A stretch of DNA of 64,000 bases, taken from assembly GCA_905331475.1 (NCBI GenBank), contig CAJNYU010000040.1, positions 139,295 through 203,294 of the forward strand, given 5' to 3'. Both the position numbers and the translations under genes were made by a program. Within the stretch, counting starts at the first letter, position 1; each line of letters starts with the position of its first letter. Origin of the DNA: Rotaria socialis. Its lineage: Eukaryota > Rotifera > Eurotatoria > Philodinida > Philodinidae. The notes under the pieces were generated by a model, which worked only from the letters and a program-made list of their open reading frames with translations, was not told the origin of the DNA and ran no database searches. Shown here piece by piece: positions 50,151-61,591 of this stretch.

Positions 50151-53100
50151 ATGTCAACCGATACTCCGAAGAAAGTCTATCATTCTAAACATCGATCATG
50201 TTGGCCCAAACATGAATGTATAATATGTGGTTCAACGGCGATTGGTATTAATTTTGGTGCACCTACATGTGCACCATGTAAAGGTATTAAACAATTAATT
50301 ACACTTTACAAAGTATAGGCAATGGAAAATTTTAGAGAAAAATTAGAAGTTTCTTTTGCTGAACTTGACTCGAGATATTTTTTAATCTCGAAAACATCAC
50401 GCCTTAGTATTCTCAATATTAATTAGAATCTTTTAGATTTTACATTTGCTTTGGTGGGAAATTAATTTTTCTGATTCGAAAATAACAACAAGACGGCATA
50501 CGATTGACTATCGATTAAGCTAATCCTTGTAAATTAGAATATGTGATATTTACCATTATTTGAAGCTGAAATTCTAAAGGTTAAGAGTTTCGAATTGTAA
50601 ACCTATAGTTATGACCTTTTCATTTTCAAATTCAACACACCTATTCCTCATTATTTACCACGTAAAATCAGAAAACAAAATACTCGGATAAATATTGATT
50701 GTTAATTTTAAGATCTTGATTCGAATCTATTAAAAAAGGAATTGCCAGGGTTAATTCAGCTAACTCCATCTAATTATGAGATTTATTTTCTTCTAAATTC
50801 ACATTTTCTAAAACTTAAATTAAATATTATTCTAATATTTTCATTCTAGCTTTTTTTCGTCGAAATGCTCGACGAAAAGAAGTAAGACACGTTGAAAATA
50901 AACATTTAATTTGAAAGAATAAATATTAAACTTAGATTCTGCAAATGCCTTGCCCGTTCCGAGATGCGCCTACTTCAAATGTAACAAATAATGATAATAA
51001 TGCAACAACAGATTATTGTTCGCAAGTACGTTATTGTTCATCGTGCAGGCTACGTCGTTGTTTTGATATGGGTATGAAAGAAGATTTGGTTCGAACAGAT
51101 GAAGAAAATGAGCGGTATAGACAACTTGTACAAGCTAATAGACGACGTCGTGAACAAGTTACACCGCAAGACCAACCAGAAAATGTCTACACGATTCCCA
51201 AGGTATGATTATTAGTTTTACTATATTGAATAATCATCTTTTTCATCGTGTGAACATTGTTCTCGGATAAATAATCTCATCAGCTAAACGCAAGAATTCT
51301 GTTTGAGTCACTTGTTATGTAAGATGATCCTTCGAACATTTCGATTGCATGCTAAATATTGAATATTAAGAGTCTTTGTTATCCGATACGAATATCAATA
51401 TTACAGTGTAATATTTTCTCGCTCGTTTTCGTCTTTCATAGCTAGAAAAAAATGCTTTGTCAATCTAGAGTTTATTTGCAAGTTTACCTTCAAGATAAAA
51501 ATTCAACTATGAGAAGAAAGAAACGCGCATACATTTTGACACTGCTGCTCGTTACTATGATTCAAGTCGGTTTTGTTGTATAGTATTTAAAAAATTTCTT
51601 TTGTTTTCACCTAGTTTTCCATCGATCTATAACAACACTATTGACATGCACAGTTTTCAGTCTATATAATATTACAATTAATGGAAGTTATAAATAACTA
51701 TACTGTAGTCAATATTTAATTCTCATAGCAGAGGACTCTGTTCTATTTGTTAAAGAGGTCGGTCATATGCAGCTCGAATGATTATTTTGATTACTAAGAC
51801 AGCTCAAATAAAATTAATAATTTCTGCATAAACTATGCATAAGCTCAGATGTTTGACTTTCCAGCTGTTCAAAGTCTATGTCATATGACTTCACTTTCAA
51901 AATTTACTTTGTATTTACTTTTTTGATTGTATCTCATAATTGGATAGTGTTCGGTATGTAAAATCAAAAAACAAAATATGATTCTCACTGAAACGAAACG
52001 AAGATGAAGTTATCTTAGATAAAATCTGTGATAAATATAATATACGAAATTCGCTGTCATAAACTTACTTCAGAATATGTCAGATATTATTTATTTCCTA
52101 TTAAACTGATCAGTTTATGTCGTGTTAGAACATTGGTTCGAAATGGAACCGTATAACAGACTGTAAATTCCTTAGAATTTGAGTAATTACATTGACCCGT
52201 GATTGTTATATATTAGCTCGAAATTATTTATGCATTTTATCAATTTTGCAAACTTTTCTTTTTCTCTTGCTCCTGAAATTAAGTACCATCCATAGGAATC
52301 TAACATTATATATAGACGCTCTCGTCCTCTGACACAGCCTTTCTATTTTTCTTCGTTAGCCCATCGTAAAGAAAAGTGATCTGTTTGAAGCAGATTGGAC
52401 ACATCTATCCAATGTAGTTGGCGCTTATGAAACTTATTGTCTTAAAAATTATATTCAACATCGTGCAAATATGTTCACTGCTCAAATGCAAATCCCTGAA
52501 GATCCAAATGTGAAGATTAAGTATCATGCTTCGACGACAGTTAATAATATCACATCATTTCGAACATTTCTTTCGTCGATTCCACCGGTTCAAACGCTTT
52601 CACTGTCAGAACGAACGTTTTTATGCAGACATAATATTCGTCCATTGATTCTACTTAATCTGCATGAACTTGAACAATTATGTTATTCCGAGCCGTGGCA
52701 GGTAAACAAGAAATTTGTTTTTGAAATCATAATACCAAACGCTTTTGTTTTGGTTTTTTAGTTAGCCTGTGATAGTCTTTCAGCAGAGTATGTATGTGGA
52801 ACTAATTTATTTCCTGAGTTTGTCCAAACAAAAACTCGAGCTGTACAAATTTTAATCACGGATTCTATTGTAACACGTCTTTGGCTTCTTATACTATTTT
52901 TTTCAACACCACTTCATTGCTATTATCAGAACACGCTACCTGAAATAAGCGAAAATCGAAGGAAAGCAATAGTGTATATTCAACATTCATACGTCATACT
53001 ACTATGGAAGTATTTATGCCATCGTCACGGTGATATGGAAGCAATTCGTATATTTTCGAATCTCATTAGTGTTTCTCTGCGAATGCAACGAATCAGTCAA

Positions 53101-53193
53101 GCAGTTAATGCAGAAATTCGTACACGAAATGATTTAGCAGAATTGAATGCAGAATTCAATCGAGCAGTAGTTATTGAGAGTGACAATACTTAG
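50151..53193 (+). CDS. Divergent nuclear receptor, intact
   Basis: Ligand-type transcription factor of the nuclear receptor superfamily. Five exons: 50151-50283, 50850-50881, 50936-51202, 52360-52701 and 52762-53193 (1206 nt, 401 aa). First zinc finger: C-x2-C-x13-C-x2-C in CIICGSTAIGINFG and CAPCKAFFRR. Second finger: Cys in MPCPFRD, then YC...YCSSCRLRRCFDMGM; the first-to-second Cys spacing is stretched to about 20 residues by an Asn-rich insert, and the second-to-third is shortened to five. The P-box reads CAPCKA where classical receptors have CEGCKG. A Gln/Arg hinge follows, then a ligand-binding domain of helices (TRLWLLILFFS, SYVILLWKYL, RIFSNLISVSLRMQ). The protein is compact. Exon 2 is only 32 nt. 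The large intron 51203-52359 is 1157 bp. A dead paralogue lies 4.9 kb upstream. The family is clear, but no NR subfamily is recognised. Confidence 0.88.
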
Positions 53194-56100
53194 TAGAAAT
53201 AGTTTCCAACCATGATGTGTTTCGATTCCAGAATATGTGGTGGTTTATTAAGAATATCTTATTTCCGATTTTTGCGTCACATGAAAAAAAATCTATAAAT
53301 TGTCTTTCGTTATTTTGAAATTGTTTATAAATGCAACTAAATTTAAGTCAATGTAAATTTTTACATATATATGTAAGTGTATTAGAATGGAACAGTAGTA
53401 AGATTTTTGTTTGATTGTTTTTTAAAACACCTGTGTTGATAACAACTAACAAAAGAGAGTTTTGTTGTGAATAATATGTATTTTTGGACTTGATCATACA
53501 TTCATTTCAATTATTTGACTTTTTTCATTGTTGAATATTCAATTATTTTACAGCAAAAGAGATTGAATTGGACATCATCAATGATTGGATATGGATATGA
53601 CAAACGTGACGTAGTTATGGTTCAATGAAACATTCTATTACAAAAAATGGCTAAATTAGTATTGTGTGATATTAATCATTATTTCTCTTGAAATCGATAG
53701 CATTCTGCCTATGACTAATTTTCATTATCGAGACCAGGATTAAATATTACTCAGTTTCCTAGCAATCTATTTTTCTTTTAAATATCTATCGTTTCAATGA
53801 ACATATAAATATGTTTTGAATCAACAAGTAATAACAGCAATGATATATGAGATGAGTTTCGTTAGATAAACATGAAGTAAGATAGATAGAATAAAATCAT
53901 GTGATAATTATCAGATAATATTTTGCATACATATTCACTGTTCTTTACTATTTAGAATATGACACTTGTGTCGTCATTACGTATACTCGTTGTTTTAATC
54001 GAAGAGATAAAAAGAGGAGAATGACTAATCAAACAAAGTTTTGCAATTACGGAGGTAACAATATCAAAAGGCTTAAAGAATTTTGATTGCAATGCTATAT
54101 TTTCAAAAAAAAAAGTAGAAATTCATCGCTAAATTCGTATGAGAATTCCTAGAATATTTTTTGGAAATTCACATAGGCAGACATTGTGTATCTTACGATG
54201 TATGTAGCTTCTATAAATACGGGTCAGTTATTTACATGAAGCCCTACTTACATAAGATAAGTTTTATAAATAATATAATTCATCTACCAGTATGAATACA
54301 ATGGGAATGATAGTCGTAGTTTCAATTATCTGTCCAAACTGGTATTCTTGAGAAAAAAAAAGAATGTATCCTCACGCAAGTAGGCACTGGATTTCTAGAC
54401 GAAGAAGAGTTCTAGAACTCGCTTTTCTTCTTGAGGAAGGACTATTCTGTAGAAACAGTCCAAGTGGATGAAGTTTAACAAAAGAAAATTGAGGTTGCAA
54501 AATTCGAAATTTTTGACTGACTTGTTTCGAAACCTATTACATGAGATTATTAGGATGAAATTTTATCCAACTAGATACTAATTGTGTTGTAAAAGGAAAG
54601 TCTAATTTTGCATCCGAAAATTTCATCTCGTGTGGTGTTCGGATGATTTTGATCCATGAAAAACTTGATGTGCTCAGTTTTTTGTTACTATAACATGTGA
54701 GCAATACTATGTTTTGATCTAAGACTAACTACAAGCATGCTGGGCTGCGATTCAATCTATATGTCCTATAATTCCTATAGTTTCAAAAAAGTCCTATTGT
54801 TGTCCTATTTTTCCTATATTTTATCGAAAAAAGAGGAAAATTTCCAAAAAACCTCTTAATTTTGTGTTGCCTTTGGACGAAAAAAAAACTTTTAATGTGT
54901 ATAATCATGTGTTTTGGGTAAATTTTTGTATTATAGTGACATTTTCGTCATCCTGTGTATGTGCATTTTCATTTACACTTATTTATTACCAGAAAACATT
55001 GAGTTATGATAAAATACAAAATAAACTTGTGGAAAATAATAAGCGATGAATGCTAATTATCAGGAGAATAAAATTAGGCAGAGATTTTTTCGGAAGTCAT
55101 GCCCATAATCTGAAACGTCTCCTTTAATTATGAGAAATAGTATTTGACTTTTTCATGTATTTGTTTTCTCAAAGCTTATTTCGAATTAGCGACTTATTTC
55201 AGTATAAAAAATTACACAAGGATCTTCACTACGGTTGAACTGTGTATAACAGTTTTATTAAAACGATTGTCGAGCAGAGCGGTTAAAAAACAACAAAACA
55301 ATTGAACAGAAAGGGTGTATAAAACGTCCTCTCTTTTTGCCATTTTTTATCGAAAATCCTATATTTTTACAAAAGTGATAGTTTTTCGGGTGATTTTCTG
55401 TTTTTGAATCAAATTCTTAGTAGATTTAATTTCAAACATATCTAACATCAATAGTACGAACAAGTACTTTTAACCAACGTGAGTAGTCACGTTAACTTCA
55501 TTTCCGAATGTTCGTGTCTAAATAAAATAAAAATATTTGACGTTTTCTCTATTGATCAACAAAAACTCTTCTTGTGACAGTGCCGTTATCTCGAAACGAA
55601 CGACCTCCAAGATTCTCTCTATCAAAAGAAAAAAACGTAGATTTTTGTCTTTTTTCGAAATATTTTTTAACCTTGACTTGTCATTTAATTGCTTTCGCTT
55701 TTCGTCTACGATTATGGCAGAGTTGAATGTCGAGACATGACCGATATGGCTAAATTCAACAAATAGTGCTGTATGCATATCATTCTTTCATAAGTCATTT
55801 ATTATCTGATTACGTCTTTCGAACGTTGTTCATCTGTTCTTCCTTCTTTTGCCAAAATAAAACTGAGAATAGAAAAAAATATACTTTCTAAATATTCAGA
55901 AAAGAATCAAAATTCGAGTTTGTTTTGAGAATCGTTCTCAAAATCAAATGTGATAACAAGAGACAGAACTATGATACTAAAGTTTCTTTAACATAATAAA
56001 AAAAAGATCGAACTGAAATTTGATTCACATATACGAGTCATATTGTCCATTGTGAGAATTTATTTCTATTTCAAAAAACTATTCCTCGAATCATTTTCAA

Positions 56101-56632
56101 CAGTGTTCTGAAAGTTTCAAAATTTGAAAATGATCTCTTGTTGAAAGAGTCCGCAAACGACTGGCAGTCTCGATCTCTCAATAGATCCTAAATCATTGAA
56201 TTTTATTATCATTTTGCAAAAGCAATTAAAATACTACAATATTTTTTTTATAGTTGTTTGCAATGAAAATCTAGTCAACAAATGATCTGTCCTTCTTGTC
56301 TGTTTCAAGGTTCACATGTTACTATTTTAAGAACATATACAGACCAGTATCCTGACGTAATAAAATTAGAGAAGAGGTAAACTACGCTTTTGTTTCAATT
56401 TCAACATCTTTGAAGGAACGAATAAAATTGGATGCGTGGCTGTTTCTTTTCCTATTAAACAAGGATGAGTTACAAGAACACCCGCATACTAAAGAGTAAA
56501 AACACTTATCATTGTGGTTCCTGGTCGTCGAAGAAGAATCAAATTTTTCGTTCTCTACTTATTCTTTGTTTTTTTCTATTAAGAATGTTTAATGTATAAA
56601 ATCAATGTTCTTTTTTTCACGTTAGAAATGAT
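53194..56632. other. Intergenic, 3.4 kb, no gene supported
   Basis: AT-rich. Around 54760-54840 and 55320-55375 are repeated TCCTATA and TTTTATCGAAAA motifs that may be ends of an eroded repeat. Opposite-strand overlapping open frames at 55518-55778 carry no motif. Should include the promoter of the 7TM gene. Confidence 0.4.
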
Positions 56633-58951
56633 ATGAATACATCATTGAATACTCGCGATACAAATCTAACATCAATAATTATCGAAGGAATCAATGCCAG
56701 CGAAATAATTAATAGTACAGTAACGACAATAACTACGAAAACATCAACAATAAAAACAAGCACGAGTATACTGTTTCGTTTATTTAATGGAACACGAACC
56801 TACCCTTTCCTGAGACAATCAGTGGCAACAACAACAACATCATCATCGTCGTCATTATTAAACAAATATTTTATTTTAAAATCCCAATTTCATCGTGATT
56901 TACGTTATGGTGAATTAGCTATATTAAGTTTAGCATTACCATTATATGCAATTGTCTTTATACTTTTTATTCGATTAACTGTATCACGTATAAGTAGAAA
57001 TACTGCTATATCTGGTGGTGGCTCACGTAGTCGTAGTCAACGACGTCGACAACGCCTGCGCAGTCTTATATGGACATCGAATTATTTACTTGTTGATTTT
57101 CTTAATCTTTTAAATGAGCTTGCTTATGTTGTTGTACATACAACAGGTCAATTACGACTAAAATCGTTTGTCGGTCGTTTTTATTGTCAATTGCAAGTTT
57201 ATGTTCCATTATATTTAACTGTACTTATGGCATATAGTTTGACGGCTATATCTATTTATCGTCGTCGTCATTTTGTTAATTTGAATAGTCAAGTAGCACG
57301 ATCAAATATGAGAAGTATTTTGTTAATGATTGCACTATGGATCCTACCAATTCTAACATCGATTATTCCAACTTTTTTATTAGCATATTTTAAGATTTTA
57401 AAAGTAACTCAACATGAAACAACAAATCAATGTCAAATTTCTTATACATATGAATCAAGTGTTGAAGCTGTATATATATTTTATAGACTTGGTAAAAAAA
57501 CAAAAAAAAATATAAAAAAATATATTTTGAATCGAAAATTATTAGCGAGAGAAATTCGATATTAGAACACAGAAATTACTTTTGTTTCATAGATATTTTA
57601 ATTCATAAAAAGTCTTATAGTCCATTTCATTGATATAAACTACTATATTTGGTTACATAGGAAACATTATCTTACGAAGTTTTCAAAACAAAAAATGTAA
57701 TTCTATGTTGATCAGATCATTTTTCAATTTTTCTCTCAGTATTGATTAGGAATCGACTAACTCTCACACCTAAACTCAAATCATATACCTATGCGAATGA
57801 ATCCACCGATCCAATCATATTTAATTAGTTCAGTCACATCTATAACCTGATGGTAATATTAGATGTCGGCCAGAGCTCTGGTGTAGATTCCATCGAATTC
57901 AGCAGTGAGATACGATCAGCAATCATCAAATGATATACTTAGATAATGGCTATCGATTATACATATAATCTGTCATCCATGCCAACTACCTTAAAAACAA
58001 ATTACCCACCTCTCAGTACTAAGCTAATAGGTTGTAGTTTATATTTCTAGCCTTGGATTATTGCTAAAAATGTGTAGCCATCTCCACTCTCTTCACTCAT
58101 GATAATAGGATCCTTGTTTCATTTTCGAACGGGTAATGTAAAAGGATCGTAAAGAAGATACATAGACCTAGATTTTTCCCCTCGAATACGAAGAAGTAAT
58201 TGCATCAAAGATTGCGCTAGAAACTTTATTCTGACTACTTTGAAGTTTTTTTTATCAGATTGAGATTCAATACTGCTTTGATATAATGTTTCTCTTTATA
58301 GGTAATATATTTCTTTTGCCAATATCAATCTCATTGGCTTGTTATATAAGAATTTATGTTGATTTAATACGTATGCAAAGACGTTTTAACCGAGTATTTA
58401 GACGACACATACATATAAGAAAAAATCTTATATCACAAATTCTGTTTTTATTTCTTAATTTTGCTGTCTTTTGGTTACCTGCTGAAATGATAATGTTTTA
58501 TACAAAAAATCATCCGCTTAAAGACGCGATGCAAGTAACGAAATCTTTAAATATTCTTCTCGACCCATTAATTATTTTTGGTTTCGATACACGCTACTCA
58601 TCAGCTGCTCGACAATTCTTGTTAAGATGGCCTTTCAATCAGTTTTTGTGTTTATTTAATATGAATCCTGGCCTTAATTCTTCAACATCAACTTCAGCAA
58701 CAATGGGAAATCGTTTAAGACGCTCACGTCAACCACCTAGTCAACCGGTGGCAACAGTTACTACATGGAATATTGCTAATAACGATGATATTACTATTTT
58801 AGAATCAGTATCGAATCATTCGTTGCACGTACCAAGAATAAGACGGCAACAACAGCAACGATTAATATCTCCATCAAATCGACGCCAACCAATAAATAGA
58901 AGACCGAGATCAAGACCAAGACGTACGCATATCGTTGAAAATCATGTTTAA
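56633..58951 (+). CDS. Orphan rhodopsin-like seven-transmembrane receptor
   Basis: G-protein-coupled receptor, two exons (56633-57491 and 58302-58951; 1509 nt, 502 aa) with an 810-bp intron inside helix 5. The N-terminus is long, Ser/Thr/Asn-rich and has several N-glycosylation sequons. Helices: TM1 about ELAILSLALPLYAIVFILF; TM2 NYLLVDFLNLLNELAYVVV; TM3 with the conserved Cys (FYCQLQ) ending SIYRRR where the DRY motif sits; TM4 IALWILPIL; a Cys-bearing second extracellular loop (NQCQIS); TM5 IFLLPISISLACYI; TM6 FAVFWLPAEMI; TM7 SLNILLDPLIIFGF, replacing NPxxY. The tail is about 100 residues, Arg- and Gln-rich. DRY and NPxxY are both altered. Ligand unknown. Membrane topology is certain; subfamily is not. 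Confidence 0.88.
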
Positions 58952-59485
58952 ACTTTGTATTTGTACGTTTTGATAAATATAAAGAAGTTTTTAAATAAAT
59001 GTATACCAAATCAAAAATATCATCAATATAAATCATATGAAAAAAAATTAATTCTACACAGCTTTTCTTTCATACATTTGTTATCATCGAAATAACTCCT
59101 CTCGGCGTGTGCACAAGTGTTTCCTTGAAAATTCATATTTCCTACGCCGTTCAGAGACTAATGTATGAGTATGGGCATGAAAGCCTTGGTTTGATTTATG
59201 CTCCTACCCTCTAGTTTCTCACTAATAATAGATCACCCAAAAACAAATTTCAGTGTCAAAATATTATGAAGTGAAAGAGATAAGAACATTTTATATCATT
59301 AGTCGTCATAGTCGTTCTTTGTCTCTGGAGTATTATGACATGAGCTATGTTCTTGTTCGTTTATATTCGATTATCTCTTTTATTGGCTTTATTGCATCTT
59401 AGGATGACCAAATTTAGAAAAAAGTCTCATTCAATTTTACTGTGAAAACCCCATAATCTTAATCCTTAACTTTCATCAACACTCG
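58952..59485. other. 3' flank of the 7TM gene
   Basis: AT-rich, about 530 bp, no gene recognised. Ends at the TA target site of the next element. Confidence 0.45.
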
Positions 59486-59487
59486 TA

Positions 59488-60198
59488 CACAGTAAAGTGC
59501 AAAACAAATTGCCGTTGCACCTACGCATTTTTTTCGAGTCATATATATGAAGCGCATGAACGGATTGTTCTGAAACTTCTATCAGTAATTAAGGACGTGC
59601 TACAGATTTTAATCAGAGCGAGAGACATCCTGATTCGAGTATCTACCGCTTTTCTAGAATGTCAAACAGTCATATTACACTACCACGACTAGGGCAATCA
59701 ATGACTTGTCTGACCGACTTGAAATTTTGATAGTAGACAGATATCGGCTTGTAAATAAAATTTTACCCCACGTGAACAAATTCTGAAAATTCATCTTCAG
59801 CGTCAAATAGAGGTCAAAATTTGAGAAAGTTGTGTTGCATTTCTGTTCCGCTTTAAAAATCGAAAAAACATCGTATCGAGCTGAAACTCCGGCTACTGAA
59901 TCTTGATCCAAAAGGAGGTTTATAGATTCTTCCACTCTTCTCCAAACACACATTTTAGGCTAGCACATAATCCATGTACATAGGCAAAGTGATCTTAAGC
60001 TATTTGAGTGTATCGATGAAGCTATAGTGATTTGCTGCTTTTTTTGACGGAAGGAAAAAAAACTAACTATCGATTATTATATTTGTGTACTCTTGTGTAT
60101 GTATAATCTATTTATAAAAAAAAACTTTTAATATTCATCATGTTCAGTAGAGCAGCTTTATCAAATACTAACGGCAATTATTTTTGCACACCACTGTA
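59488..60198. mobile_element. Tc1/mariner-like remnant, TA-flanked
   Basis: Ends are imperfect inverted repeats of about 30 bp: left CACAGTAAAGTGCAAAAC... and right (reverse complement) TACAGTGGTGTGCAAAAA..., both continuing to AATTGCCGTT. A TA lies on each side (59486-59487 and 60199-60200). TA duplication and a CAGTG/GTGCAAAA-type end are the signature of Tc1/mariner elements. The 711-bp interior has no intact transposase; the minus-strand frame at 59675-59953 shows no clear catalytic motif. Probably a non-autonomous or eroded copy. Confidence 0.68.
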
Positions 60199-60470
60199 TA
60201 TAGCTATCTATCCCATAACGTATCATCTTGGTCATATCGATAAGAATCTAAAACAAAAGACAATGAATAAATAATTTTTTTATTATTGAATTCATGCTTA
60301 CCTCTTGAATAATGTCGAAGTGTAGTTGAAAGCGAAAACAGTTGAAGAACGTATATATAACATAAGGCTGCTTCAATAGTATTAAAATGGTTTCAGATTT
60401 GGAAAACAAAATGATTCATGATCTAATCTGTTATAATTTGATACTTTGAGCAGTTTTAGTTCACTACTCA

Positions 60471-61591
60471 CACTGTAAAAAAACGTAGAATAATAAACCC
60501 TTTCAAATATCCTTCTAACGGGTTTCGGGAACCTTAATTTTAGTCAAGAATCATGTTCAGTTTGATGAGCCATTGACGCAAATCTATTTGAGAAAAATTA
60601 AAAACACTATTTTTTTAAATAATAATTACCTATAATTTTGAATCTGCTTTTTCACTAAAAGAATAAACCTAATAACTATTGAAAGAAAATTTCGAATTTT
60701 GAACTAAAACAATAAAAATAAGAAATGTTTAGTGAAAAATTATACTTACGTTTGATTTTGAATTTAAAATTGACTTAGAGAAAAGAAAAATAATAATTAA
60801 AATACAAAGATTTTACTTATCTAGAATTTTCAATGTGAAATTGAACTAAAAGATTAAGAACAATAATTTTAATAAAAACAATTGTATTTACCTACGATTT
60901 TCAATTTTCTTTTCTAGCCAACTAAAAGACTGAAAAAAAAACAATAAGCATATATAAAAAGTAATGCTTGCATTTGGTCGAATCGCTTGGAAGAAGCTAA
61001 ATCAAGAGCGGTTGATTCAAAAAATAATAATTGTATAGAATTTTTTAACTTACTAATGATCTTCTTCAAGATTTATGAATAAATACTTACGTCTCTTTTT
61101 TTTATAGAAGCCTCACCTACATAGATCAAAGTTTTATTTTGTTTTTCAGGCTGATCTAATTAATGGAGAATGATAATCTTTTAATGTGAGATTGCAAACT
61201 ATTGCAACATAGAGAGAGCTAAAGTTATTCTGTTTTTCATTAATTTTTGTTTCAATTATACAATTTCCTATCTAATCACAAATCATTATGATATATATTT
61301 AAGACTTCTCTGATTTCAATTTTTAGCGGAAAAAACTATTTTATGAAAGGGTACAATAATAAACCCTTTGAATACAAGGATCCAACAATAAACCCTTCAT
61401 CGTAGATTCACAAACCCTTCTCCTTAAATTCTAGTGCAATAAACCCTTTTTATTTTCAAATACCCTTAGTTTCATAAACGTTTCAGGCAATAAACGGTTT
61501 TAAAGTTTCGGACAAAAACATAAACCCTTTAAGGGTTTATGAAACATTTTTTAGTACTAGGGTTTAGTATTCTACGATTTTTTTTACAGTG
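60471..61591. mobile_element. Inverted-repeat element with CACTGTAAAA ends
   Basis: Left end CACTGTAAAAAAACGTAGAA... and right end ...TTCTACGATTTTTTTTACAGTG are inverted copies; subterminal TAAACCCTT on the left matches AAGGGTTTA on the right. The interior (61330-61560) repeats AAACCCTT-type words many times, and 60620-60930 holds a tandem array of about 72-bp units (listed separately). No target duplication could be confirmed and no transposase is present. Family unresolved. Confidence 0.6.
60620..60930 (-). repeat. Four- to five-unit, about 72-bp tandem array of exon-like modules
   Basis: Read on the minus strand, each unit has a TTTTAG acceptor-like motif, a 24-30-nt segment of the type TTnA...TTGAAAATC, then a donor-like (G)GTAAGT/GTAAAT/ATAAGT. 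Unit starts lie near 60921, 60845, 60773, 60703 and 60653 (spacings 76, 72, 70 and 50). The units are diverged but clearly related. The array is inside the inverted-repeat element 60471-61591. Coding seems unlikely because segments have mixed lengths and stops. Confidence 0.5.

Noticed and set aside
61370-61560. Telomere-like repeats (AAACCCT)
   Set aside because: Copies are irregular, separated and confined to an inverted-repeat element; not a telomere array.
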